64,000 nt of DNA from Nocardia grenadensis NBRC 108939 (GTDB taxonomy: Bacteria; Actinomycetota; Actinomycetes; Mycobacteriales; Mycobacteriaceae), in assembly GCF_001613445.1 (NCBI RefSeq), contig NZ_BDCJ01000009.1:434001-498000 (forward strand). The letters are read 5' to 3'. Shown one piece after another: positions 1 to 7,619 of this stretch (position 1 is the stretch's first letter; each line of letters starts with the position of its first letter). Both the position numbers and the translations under genes were made by a program. The notes beneath the pieces are model-generated. The model did not search any database. It was not told where the DNA came from and was given only the letters and a program-made list of their open reading frames with translations.

Positions 1-150
1 GCGCTGTGGGAGCCCGTACTCGGTCTGCGACGCGATTTCCTGGACGCCGCGTTCGAGCAGGCGCGGCAATCGTTCCGCTCGATGGACAACTTCGCCGGAA
101 GCGGGCCGGGTGCCGACGCCATCTCTCGCGGCGCAGCGAACGAAACCGGC
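1..150 (+). other. possible 3' part of an upstream plus-strand gene
   Basis: The first frame from base 1 reads like protein for about 45 codons (ALWEPVLGLRRDF, then FEQARQSFRSMDNFAG). It then becomes low-complexity and stays open well into the opposite-strand gene that ends at 238. The window cuts off its start, so the family cannot be named. Either the true end is obscured by decay or a frameshift, or this is chance coding-like sequence. Confidence 0.2.
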
Positions 151-196
151 GGGCTGAACCGGCGCAGTGCGCGCATCGTGGCGGCCGGCCGATTCC

Positions 197-221
197 GGCC
201 CGGGACCGATGGGCCCGGGCC
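197..221. terminator. GC-rich hairpin after the TIM-barrel gene
   Basis: An 8-bp perfect inverted repeat, GGCCCGGG and CCCGGGCC, is separated by 9 bases. It lies 17 bp past the stop codon of the leftward operon. There is no clear U-tract, which is common for actinomycete terminators. It could also stop transcription coming from the left. Confidence 0.5.
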
Positions 222-237
222 GGGTTGCCCTGTCCGG

Positions 238-1110
238 TCAGTCCACGAGGGACGGGAGGACCAGATCACGGTAGCGCTGCTTCATCGTCTCGATCACCTC
301 GTGGCCGTCGCCGGCCCAGAGCGCGGCATTGAAGATCTCGACCTCGACGTCGCCGCGGTAACCGGCGGCGCGAACCCACCCGCCGATGGTCGCGAAATCG
401 ATGACGCCATCGCCCATCATGCCGCGCGACAGCAGCGGATCGGCGGTCATCGGGTTCAACCAGTCACACACCTGATAGGAGCTGATCCGTCCGGCGGCAC
501 CGGCCTGGGCGATCTGCTCCGCCACGGCCGGATCCCACCAGATATGGAAGGTGTCGACCACGACGCCCACGGTCTCCGCCGGAAACGGCCGGGCCATGGA
601 CAAAGCCTGCGCCAGTGTGGATATCACCGCACGGTCGGCACAGAACATCGGGTGCAGCGGCTCCAGGGCGAGGCGGACACCGCGCTCGGCCGCATACGGG
701 ACCAGTAGAGCGAGCCGCTCGTTCACCCGCTCCCGGGCGGCGACGAGGTCCCGGTCCGGTATACCGCCGACCACCATCACCAGTTCCCGGGTGCTCAGCG
801 TCGCCGCGTCGTCGATGGCACGGCGGTTGTCGTCGAGTGCCGCCCGACCATCGCCCGACTCGGTCAGGAAGCCGCCGCGGCACAGACTGGAGACGCGCAA
901 CCCGGCGTCGGCGACGATCTTCGCCGCGGCGGCGGCGCCGATTTCGTCGACCCGGTCGCGCCACAGCCCGACCGCGCCGAGCCCCGCACGGGCCGCGCCC
1001 TCTACCGCCTCGGTGAGCGTCCACCGCTTCGTCGTCGCCGTATTCAGCGACAGCGATCGATACGGATCGGCCGGGTCAAATGGAATATGCTGTGCCGCAA
1101 CAGATGTCAT
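238..1110 (-). CDS. sugar phosphate isomerase/epimerase-like TIM-barrel protein
   Basis: This 290-residue protein has the xylose-isomerase-like TIM-barrel fold of sugar phosphate isomerases and epimerases. The family's acidic metal ligands are visible: Glu in LALEPLHPM near residue 153, Asp in VVVDTFHIWWDP near 188, and Glu in VEVEIFN near 262. The ATG at 1110 overlaps the stop of the upstream gene as ATGA, so it is the last gene of a translationally coupled three-gene operon. The frame stays open further upstream, but that stretch lies inside the neighbour and was not used. The substrate is unknown; the context suggests a sugar, inositol or sugar-acid derivative. It is probably under control of the LacI protein at 3633-4673. 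Confidence 0.9.
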   Translation of the reverse strand: MTSVAAQHIPFDPADPYRSLSLNTATTKRWTLTEAVEGAARAGLGAVGLWRDRVDEIGAAAAAKIVADAGLRVSSLCRGGFLTESGDGRAALDDNRRAIDDAATLSTRELVMVVGGIPDRDLVAARERVNERLALLVPYAAERGVRLALEPLHPMFCADRAVISTLAQALSMARPFPAETVGVVVDTFHIWWDPAVAEQIAQAGAAGRISSYQVCDWLNPMTADPLLSRGMMGDGVIDFATIGGWVRAAGYRGDVEVEIFNAALWAGDGHEVIETMKQRYRDLVLPSLVD

Positions 1111-2297
1111 GAGATAGAACCGTTCAGCTCGAGGTAGACCCGCATGCGGTGGGCGGCCAGCTCCGGGTCCGACAGCAGTCCGGCCTTGTCCGCGAGGCGG
1201 AACAATTCGGCCAGGTGAGGTACGGACCGCCCCGTGGCCAGCCCTGCCACCATCGAGAAACCCGGTTGCCGGCCGTTGAGCCACGACAGGAATGCGATAC
1301 CCGTCTTGTAGTAGTAGGTCGGTGCGGCGAAGATGTGCCGACCGAGTGCCCGGGTGGCGCCGAGTATTTCCGACGCACGCGTCACATTGCCGTTGTCGAG
1401 TTCCTGTAGCGCGGTCGACGCGGCCGGGTAGATCGCCGCGAAGATACCCAGTAATGCGTCCGAATGCCCCTGCGCGTCACCGACGATCAGCTCGGGATAG
1501 TTGAAATCGTCACCCGTGTACAGCCGCACCCCGTCGGGCAGCGCGCGGCGCAGTGCGACCTCGTGTGCCGCGTCGAGCAGCGAGACCTTGACTCCGTCGA
1601 TCTTCGATCGGTTGTTCTCGATGAGCGTACGGAAGGTCGCAGTAGCGGTATCGATATCGGAGCTGCCCCAGTACCCGTGCAGCGCGGGATCGAACATGGT
1701 GCCGAGCCAGTGCAGGATCACCGGTCGGTCCACACCGGCCAGCAGCTTCTCGTAGACATAGAGGTAGTCGGCGGCCGAACGGGCGACCTGTACAAGTGCC
1801 CGTGAGGCCATCAGGATCACCTGCGCTCCGGCATCGGTCACCACATCGATCTGCTCGCGGTAGGCGTCGATGATCCGGTCGAGGCCGGCCGATCCGGCGG
1901 GGAGTCCGGTGGGGTCGAGCTGATCGGTCCCGGCGCCGCAGGCGAGCCTGCCACCGGCCGCGGCCGCCTCGGCGCCGGATCGCCGGATCAATTCGGCCGT
2001 CGCTGCCCAGTCGAGGCCCATGCCGCGCTGTGCGGTGTCCATGGCATCGGCGACACCGAGCCCGTAGGACCACAATTCGTGCCGGTAGGCCAGGGTCGCG
2101 TCCCAGTCGACAGCCGCGGGCGCGCCCGGTGTGTTGTCGCCGGTCACCCGTGGAATCACATGTGCGGCAGCGAAAGCCACACGTGAGGTGATCGGTGCCG
2201 TCGGCCGTGTCCAGGCGCCCGGTGTGCCGAGAACGTACGGTTCGAGCCCTCCGTCGACGGGAAGCACGACCGACACACCGGTGGACATGGCGGTCAC
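1107..2297 (-). CDS. DUF993 / dihydrodipicolinate synthase-like protein
   Basis: The 396-residue product belongs to the DUF993 family, annotated as distantly related to class I aldolases of the dihydrodipicolinate synthase type. A lysine in DGVKVSLLD, near residue 240, is the natural candidate for the Schiff base (inference). The GTG at 2297 was chosen as start. It overlaps the upstream stop as GTGA and has GGAGG seven bases before it, whereas the ATG at 2288 would be 16 bases from that site. The gene is the middle member of the Gfo/Idh, DUF993, TIM-barrel operon, an order consistent with oxidation, carbon-carbon bond cleavage and isomerisation of one carbohydrate. Confidence 0.88.
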   Translation of the reverse strand: MTAMSTGVSVVLPVDGGLEPYVLGTPGAWTRPTAPITSRVAFAAAHVIPRVTGDNTPGAPAAVDWDATLAYRHELWSYGLGVADAMDTAQRGMGLDWAATAELIRRSGAEAAAAGGRLACGAGTDQLDPTGLPAGSAGLDRIIDAYREQIDVVTDAGAQVILMASRALVQVARSAADYLYVYEKLLAGVDRPVILHWLGTMFDPALHGYWGSSDIDTATATFRTLIENNRSKIDGVKVSLLDAAHEVALRRALPDGVRLYTGDDFNYPELIVGDAQGHSDALLGIFAAIYPAASTALQELDNGNVTRASEILGATRALGRHIFAAPTYYYKTGIAFLSWLNGRQPGFSMVAGLATGRSVPHLAELFRLADKAGLLSDPELAAHRMRVYLELNGSIS

Positions 2298-3457
2298 AGC
2301 GTGACCTCCGGGATCTCGATCCGGCGGCCTTCGGCGGAACTGCGCAGGCCCAGTTCGGCCAGTTGGACACCGCGGGCGGCGGACAGTAGCCCGTAGCGAT
2401 GCGACCGTCGGTTCACCACGTCGGTGAGAAACTCCTCCCACTGCAATTTGAAACCGTTGTCCAGATCCGCGTTCGCGGGCACTTCCAGCCATTGATCACG
2501 GAACGGCTCGGTGACCGGGAGATCCGGATTCCAGACCGGCTTGGGCGTGTGCGAGCGATGCTGGGCGACGCATTTGCGCAGGCCGGCGACGGCTGAGCCG
2601 TGCGTTCCGTCGATCTGGAATTCGACGAGCTCATCGCGGTACACGCGGACCGCCCACGACGAGTTGATCTGCGCGACGACGCCGTTCTCCATCTCGAAGA
2701 TCCCGTAGGCGGCATCATCGGCGGTGGCCGAATACGGCTGCCGCTGTTCGTCCCATCGGGTGGGGATATGGGTCGTCGCTTTCGCGGTGACCGCCTCGAC
2801 CTTGCCGAGCAGGCCCTCGAGCACGTAGTTCCAATGGCAGAACATATCCACGACGATGCCGCCGCCGTCCACGGTCCGGTAGTTCCAGCTGGGTCGCTGG
2901 GCGGGTTGGCCGTCGCCCTCGAAGACCCAGTACCCGAACTCGCCGCGCAGCGACAGGATCCGGCCGAAGAAGCCTTCGTCGACGAGCCTGCGCATTTTCA
3001 CCAGGCCGGGCAGGTAGAGCTTGTCGTGCACGACGCCCGCGGTGACGCCGGCGTCGGCCGCCACCCGGGCCAGTTCCACGGCTTCGGTCAGGGTCTCGGC
3101 GGTAGGCTTCTCGGTGAAGACGTGTTTGCCCGCCTTCATCGCCGCGGCGAGCGCCTCGGCGCGACGTGAGGTGACCTGCGCGTCGAAATAGATATCGATG
3201 GACGGGTCGGCGATGACCGCGGCGGCGTCGGTGCTCCATTCGGCGATGCCGTGCTGTTCGGCGAGTTCGGCGAGCCGGGCGGCATTGCGGCCGACGAGGA
3301 CCGGCTCCACCAGGACGCGGGTGCCGTCCGGGAGCAGCAGCCCACCGCCATCGCGGATAGGCAGGATCGATCGCATCAGGTGCTGGCGGTAGCCCATGCG
3401 ACCGGTGACGCCGTTCATGGCGATGCGGAGCGTGCGCGGGGCAGGGGAATCGGGCAT
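2294..3457 (-). CDS. Gfo/Idh/MocA family NAD(P)-dependent oxidoreductase
   Basis: This 387-residue oxidoreductase has an N-terminal Rossmann region beginning with IAMNGVTGRMG. The classical glycine pattern is slightly altered, as in several Gfo/Idh subfamilies. The family motif EKP is present in HVFTEKPTAETLTEAVELA near residue 118. The C-terminal part is the usual mixed alpha/beta substrate domain with FCHWNYVLEG. It is the first gene of the leftward operon. The ATG at 3457 lies about 100 bp from a promoter that carries a LacI-type operator. It probably oxidises a hydroxyl of a cyclic polyol or sugar; which one cannot be read from sequence. Confidence 0.92.
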   Translation of the reverse strand: MPDSPAPRTLRIAMNGVTGRMGYRQHLMRSILPIRDGGGLLLPDGTRVLVEPVLVGRNAARLAELAEQHGIAEWSTDAAAVIADPSIDIYFDAQVTSRRAEALAAAMKAGKHVFTEKPTAETLTEAVELARVAADAGVTAGVVHDKLYLPGLVKMRRLVDEGFFGRILSLRGEFGYWVFEGDGQPAQRPSWNYRTVDGGGIVVDMFCHWNYVLEGLLGKVEAVTAKATTHIPTRWDEQRQPYSATADDAAYGIFEMENGVVAQINSSWAVRVYRDELVEFQIDGTHGSAVAGLRKCVAQHRSHTPKPVWNPDLPVTEPFRDQWLEVPANADLDNGFKLQWEEFLTDVVNRRSHRYGLLSAARGVQLAELGLRSSAEGRRIEIPEVTL

Positions 3458-3554
3458 TGGTCTGTGCCTCTTCTGATTTGCGTGGCCGACGACCGCGGAA
3501 CGGGTCGTGGACGATGCGGATGGATCCGTATACGCGGAGTGGACGAGCAGCGTC

Positions 3555-3568
3555 GGAATGCGCTTTCC
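3555..3568. promoter_or_regulatory. LacI-family operator, site 1
   Basis: GGAATGCGCTTTCC is a 14-bp palindrome with one mismatched pair and the central CG step typical of LacI-family operators. It directly follows the -10 box of the leftward promoter at 3569-3597. The identical sequence in the other orientation is found at 4737-4750. Confidence 0.75.
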
Positions 3569-3597
3569 AAGCTATGCTAGTCCTGAAGTCCGGTCAA
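3569..3597 (-). promoter_or_regulatory. sigma70-type promoter of the Gfo/Idh operon
   Basis: Read on the minus strand: TTGACC at 3597-3592, a 17-bp spacer, and TAGCTT at 3574-3569, with the LacI operator immediately downstream. Transcription would start inside the operator, the usual arrangement for simple repression. The layout matches the ABC-transporter promoter at 4694-4723. Confidence 0.6.
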
Positions 3598-3632
3598 CCC
3601 CCACGACTATCGAGAGAACGAGGCACCTGGCC

Positions 3633-4673
3633 ATGGCGGCTGTGAGATTGCAAGATGTCGCGACCCGGGCGGGCGTCTCCCTGGCGACCGCGTCTCGGGT
3701 GCTCAACGGCTCCTCGCGGGTCCCCGGCGAAGGCGTCGCCGACCTGGTGCGCGCCGCTGCCGCCGAATTGGGATATGTGGCAAACGCCCAGGCCCAGGCT
3801 CTCGCGCGGGCTTCGACGGGACTCATCGGACTCGTCGTGCACGATATCGCCGACCCCTACTTCTCCTCGATCGTGCAGGGTGTCCAGGTGGCCGCGCGCC
3901 GGGCGGGCAAGCTCGTGCTGCTGGCCAGTACGCAACGCGACTTCGATATCGAACGCGAATCCGTGAGCACCTTCATCTCGCACCGCGCCGACGCGATCAT
4001 CCTGGCGGGGTCACGCCAGAGCGGGGATCTCGACCGCGATCTCGAGAAGGAATGCGCGCGGTACCTGGACAACAGCGGCAAGGTTGTGGTGATAGGGCAG
4101 CCGCTGTCTTTCGGTGCCGCGGTGGAACCCGAAAACCACGCGGCCTCGGCGCAATTGGCATACGCCCTCCTCGAGCAGGGGCATCGCGACTTCGCCGTCA
4201 TCGGTGGGCCGGGCAATATCAGGACCGCGGTCGACCGGCGCAACGGTTTCGTCGAGGCGCTCGCGGCGCAGGGTGTGACACCGCTGGTGGAGATCGCGGG
4301 AGACTTCTCGCGGGACGGTGGGGCCGGCGCCGCTCGTCGCCTCGCCGCCGCGCTGGACCTGCGCTCCGGAGCGGTCGGCAACGCCGCGCCCTGTGTTTTC
4401 GCGGTCAGTGATGTGATGGCGATCGGAGCGATCGCGGCATGGCGCGGGCTGGGCCTCGCGGTCCCCGATGATGTCTGTGTCGCCGGGTTCGACGATATTC
4501 CGACGCTGCGGGACCATGTGCCCGGTCTTTCGACGGTGGCGCTGCCGCTGGTGGAGATCGGCGAGCACGCCGTCCGGCTCGCGCTCGACGACTCGGCGAC
4601 GGCCGCACACGTCCACGAATTCGTCCCCGGACGCGTCATCCTGCGCGACAGCAGCATTTTGCGCCCGGTCTGA
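3633..4673 (+). CDS. LacI-family transcriptional regulator
   Basis: The 346-residue protein is a complete LacI-family repressor. The N-terminal helix-turn-helix and hinge read VRLQDVATRAGVSLATASRV and then VLNGSSRVP. The periplasmic-binding-protein-like effector domain starts near residue 60 (GLIGLVVHDIADPYFSSIV). The ATG at 3633 fits the family start and has a purine-rich site (GAGAGAACGAGG) upstream; a GTG at 3642 is an alternative. It lies between two outward-directed transport and catabolism operons, each with a copy of the same palindrome, so it very likely represses both and is released by the imported substrate or a metabolite. Confidence 0.93.
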   Translation: MAAVRLQDVATRAGVSLATASRVLNGSSRVPGEGVADLVRAAAAELGYVANAQAQALARASTGLIGLVVHDIADPYFSSIVQGVQVAARRAGKLVLLASTQRDFDIERESVSTFISHRADAIILAGSRQSGDLDRDLEKECARYLDNSGKVVVIGQPLSFGAAVEPENHAASAQLAYALLEQGHRDFAVIGGPGNIRTAVDRRNGFVEALAAQGVTPLVEIAGDFSRDGGAGAARRLAAALDLRSGAVGNAAPCVFAVSDVMAIGAIAAWRGLGLAVPDDVCVAGFDDIPTLRDHVPGLSTVALPLVEIGEHAVRLALDDSATAAHVHEFVPGRVILRDSSILRPV

Positions 4674-4693
4674 ACTGGGGAAATTACGAACCC

Positions 4694-4723
4694 TTGACAC
4701 TGTGGGTCCGGTCACACTAGCCT
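4694..4723 (+). promoter_or_regulatory. promoter of the ABC transporter operon
   Basis: TTGACA at 4694-4699 is a perfect -35 box. An 18-bp spacer separates it from TAGCCT at 4718-4723. The LacI-type operator begins 13 bp after the -10 box, so bound repressor would block initiation or early elongation. Confidence 0.65.
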
Positions 4724-4736
4724 CGGTGACAGCTTC

Positions 4737-4750
4737 GGAAAGCGCATTCC
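4737..4750. promoter_or_regulatory. LacI-family operator, site 2
   Basis: GGAAAGCGCATTCC is the exact reverse complement of the site at 3555-3568. It lies between the promoter and the start of the permease gene at 4800. Two identical 14-mers, each beside a promoter and flanking a lacI-type gene, are strong evidence for an operator. Confidence 0.78.
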
Positions 4751-4799
4751 CGGCGGGTGTAGTGCGAACCCCGCTCCACTACTAGCTTTAGGACCCCAG

Positions 4800-5672
4800 A
4801 TGGCGGTAGTCACGTCCGTCGAGGCCAGCCCCTCCGCACCGAACCCGGCGCAACCCGCCCGTACTCGGCGTCGGAAGCTCCCATCCCCATCCACTCTGTG
4901 GTCGACCGTGTGGCGGCCACTCGCCCTGGTGGCGGTGCTCGTCGTCGCCTGGTGGGCCGTTACCGAGTTCGAGCTCGTCGAGCCCTACATCCTGCCGTCG
5001 CCGGCGGATACCTGGCGCACCGCCGCCGACAACTCGGCATACCTGCTCCAGAACACCTGGGTGACGACCTACGAAACAGTGGTCGGCTTCGTTATCGCCG
5101 CCGTGATCGGCGAAGCCGTCGCACTGGTGATGATCTACTCCCGTGGTGTCGAGCGAACGATGTATCCGCTCATCCTCTTCGCGCAGGTCATACCCAAGAT
5201 CGCGATCGCCCCGCTGTTCATCGTATGGCTCGGGTTCGGCACGAGCCCCAAAATCCTCGTCGCCGTACTGATGGCCTTCTTCCCGATCGTCATCGCCGGT
5301 ATGGCCGGGTTGCGTTCGGTGGATCCCGAAATCCTCGAGCTCACCTCCACCATGGGCGCGAGTAATTGGAAGACATTCGTGAAGGTCCGTTTTCCGGCCT
5401 CGCTGCCGCAATTGATGTCCGGCCTCAAGATCGCCGCCACCCTCGCGGTCACCGGCGCCGTCGTCGGCGAATTCGTCGGCGCGAACGAAGGGCTCGGCTA
5501 TGTGATCCTGCAAGCCAATGGAAATATCGACACAGCGATGCTGTTCGCCGCCCTGATCATCATGTCCCTGCTGGGCATCATCCTGTTCGCGATCATCGAA
5601 ATCGCCGAGCAGTTCCTCATTCCATGGCACGCCTCGCGTCGATCCACGGCCTCGGCCGTCGGCGCGGCCTGA
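4800..5672 (+). CDS. ABC transporter permease, taurine/nitrate/pyrimidine-precursor type
   Basis: This 290-residue inner-membrane permease of the SsuC/TauC/ThiX type has about six hydrophobic segments and the cytoplasmic coupling loop STMGASNWKTFVKVRFP near residue 185. The ATG at 4800 is preceded by AGGA. It is the first gene of permease, lipoprotein, ATPase, glycerate kinase, all in one direction with short gaps. Transporters of this family usually carry taurine, alkanesulfonates, nitrate, riboflavin or pyrimidine precursors, not sugars. Its placement in a LacI-controlled sugar-type locus is therefore unusual. Confidence 0.9.
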   Translation: MAVVTSVEASPSAPNPAQPARTRRRKLPSPSTLWSTVWRPLALVAVLVVAWWAVTEFELVEPYILPSPADTWRTAADNSAYLLQNTWVTTYETVVGFVIAAVIGEAVALVMIYSRGVERTMYPLILFAQVIPKIAIAPLFIVWLGFGTSPKILVAVLMAFFPIVIAGMAGLRSVDPEILELTSTMGASNWKTFVKVRFPASLPQLMSGLKIAATLAVTGAVVGEFVGANEGLGYVILQANGNIDTAMLFAALIIMSLLGIILFAIIEIAEQFLIPWHASRRSTASAVGAA

Positions 5673-5716
5673 GCATGCCGAACAACCGCATTCGCGGCAA
5701 AGCTGGAGAAACTCGC

Positions 5717-6757
5717 ATGAAATTCGGAATTCGCAGACTCACGACGATCGGCGCCGCCGCGGTGGCATCGGTCCTGGTATTGGCCGGCTGCGGGGGCGGC
5801 GGCAATGACGCGAAGGATCCCGGCGCCGACGGGAAGACCACCGCGGTGTCGTTGATGCTCAACTGGTATCCCTACGGCGAGCACGCACCGTTCTATTACG
5901 GAGTGCAGGAGGGGATATTCGCGAAGCACGGTATCGATCTGCAGATCTCGGCCGGTCAGGGCTCGACCAAGACCGCGCAGGCCACCGGTTCGAAGCAGAC
6001 CGATTTCGGCTGGGCCGATACACCGGCCGTGCTCAGCAATATCGACAAGGGCGTCAAGATCAAGAGCGTCGGCGTCTACCTCCAGACCACACCCTCGGCA
6101 GTGCAGGTATTCGCCGATTCGAATATCCGGACCCCGGCGGATCTGGCGGGTAAGACCATTGCCGTCTCCGCGGGTGACGCGCCGACCACCACCTTCCCGG
6201 TCTATCTGGACAAGGCGGGTGTGTCGGCGGATCAGGTGACCCAGCAGAGCCTGGACTCGGCGGGCAAGATGTCGGCGATGCTCTCGGGCCGGGTCGACGG
6301 ACTCATCGGATTCGCGCACGACCAGGGCCCCACCATCGCGAACAAAAGCGGCAAAGAGGTCCGCTATCTGCGGTATTCCGACCAGGGCTTGAACTTCTTC
6401 AGTAACGGGCTGATCGTGAACGAGGCCACCATCGCATCCTCGCCCGAGCTGGTACAGGCCATGGTGGATGCGACGAGCGAGGCCTTCGCCGCCGCGGTCG
6501 CCGACCCGGACGCAGCGGTCGCCGCGATGGAGGGCAAGGATCCGCAGCTGCCGCCGCGGCAGGTCCTGCTCCAGCAGTGGCAGCAGACGATCCCGCTACT
6601 CAGCACACCGGAGACCGCCGGGAAGGCGCCGGGAACCAATGCCGAAGCGAACTGGCGCGCCACGATCGATGTCCTCAGCAGTGCGAAGCTCCTCGACAAA
6701 GCCGAGGACCCGGCCAAGTACTGGGACGCGCAGTTCACTCCCGCCGGCAAGCCGTGA
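5717..6757 (+). CDS. ABC substrate-binding lipoprotein, NMT1/THI5-like
   Basis: The 346-residue protein starts with a lipoprotein signal, MKFGIRRLTTIG followed by the lipobox LAGC, so the mature protein would begin at Cys near residue 25. The mature part has the NMT1/THI5-like hallmarks of this importer type: LMLNWYPYGEHAPFYYGVQE near residue 40, IFAKHGIDLQI, and an internal VDGLIGF segment. The ATG at 5717 has GGAGAA eight bases upstream and was preferred to an ATG at 5675, which would place charged residues before the signal. It is the extracytoplasmic ligand-binding component for the permease and ATPase. Confidence 0.92.
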   Translation: MKFGIRRLTTIGAAAVASVLVLAGCGGGGNDAKDPGADGKTTAVSLMLNWYPYGEHAPFYYGVQEGIFAKHGIDLQISAGQGSTKTAQATGSKQTDFGWADTPAVLSNIDKGVKIKSVGVYLQTTPSAVQVFADSNIRTPADLAGKTIAVSAGDAPTTTFPVYLDKAGVSADQVTQQSLDSAGKMSAMLSGRVDGLIGFAHDQGPTIANKSGKEVRYLRYSDQGLNFFSNGLIVNEATIASSPELVQAMVDATSEAFAAAVADPDAAVAAMEGKDPQLPPRQVLLQQWQQTIPLLSTPETAGKAPGTNAEANWRATIDVLSSAKLLDKAEDPAKYWDAQFTPAGKP

Positions 6758-6773
6758 CCGGGCAGGTGACGAG

Positions 6774-7577
6774 ATGAGCACACCCACCGACACCATCGCC
6801 CGCACCGATACCGCGGTCGCGGTCGCCGATCTGACCGTACGGTTCTCGTCCAAACGTGGCGAGGTCACCGCATTGCACGATGTCGACTTGCAGGTACGTC
6901 GAGGCGAGTTCGTCTCGATCGTCGGCCCGTCCGGCTGTGGCAAATCGACGCTGCTGAAAGTCGTGGCCGGTCTCACCGATCCGAGCGGGGGCAGCGTCGA
7001 ACTCGGCGGCGCCCCCGTGCGGGGGCCGCAGCGCAATATCGGCTATGTATTCCAGCGTGCCGCACTGCTGGAATGGCGGACCGTACGCAAGAACATCCTG
7101 CTCCAGGCCGAGATGCGCGGACTGAACAAACGGGCGGCCGCGGCCGAATGCGCGCGTCTCATCGAGATGACCGGGCTCAGCGGATTCGAGGACGCCCTGC
7201 CGCACGAACTCTCCGGCGGTATGCAGCAGCGGGTTTCGCTGTGCCGGGCCCTGCTGCACGAACCGGAAGTGCTGCTGATGGATGAGCCGTTCGGTGCTCT
7301 GGACGCGCTCACCAGGGAACGGATGAACGTCGAGCTGCATCGGATCTGGCGGGAAACGGGCACCACGGTACTGCTGGTCACCCATTCGGTGGCCGAGGCG
7401 GTATACCTCGCCAACCGGGTGGTCGTGATGAGCCCGCGGCCGGGCCGGATCGTCGAACTGCTCGACGTCGATCTGCCCACGCACCGGAACTACGCCACGA
7501 CGATGGAGACGCCGGAATTCATCACGGTCGCCAACCGGGTCCGGGATCTGCTCGGTGCGGTGGCGCACGCGGACTGA
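6774..7577 (+). CDS. ABC transporter ATP-binding protein (SsuB/TauB/ThiZ type)
   Basis: This 267-residue ATPase has Walker A GPSGCGKST near residue 47, Q-loop FQRAALLEWRT, signature LSGGMQQR near 146, Walker B VLLMDEP near 165 and the switch histidine in LLVTHSVAEA. All catalytic motifs are intact. It follows the lipoprotein gene by 16 bp and precedes glycerate kinase by about 40 bp. Sequence style matches taurine, nitrate and pyrimidine-precursor transporters, not the MalK/UgpC sugar ATPases, which have a C-terminal regulatory domain that is absent here. Confidence 0.93.
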   Translation: MSTPTDTIARTDTAVAVADLTVRFSSKRGEVTALHDVDLQVRRGEFVSIVGPSGCGKSTLLKVVAGLTDPSGGSVELGGAPVRGPQRNIGYVFQRAALLEWRTVRKNILLQAEMRGLNKRAAAAECARLIEMTGLSGFEDALPHELSGGMQQRVSLCRALLHEPEVLLMDEPFGALDALTRERMNVELHRIWRETGTTVLLVTHSVAEAVYLANRVVVMSPRPGRIVELLDVDLPTHRNYATTMETPEFITVANRVRDLLGAVAHAD

Positions 7578-7619
7578 TCCCCGACCCACTGCCGGATCAA
7601 CCGAGAGGAAGCCGACCGC

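Noticed and set aside
82..708. long plus-strand frame running through the TIM-barrel gene
   Set aside because: Beyond about codon 45 it is the antisense shadow of the minus-strand isomerase, with Arg/His/Gly-rich low-information sequence.
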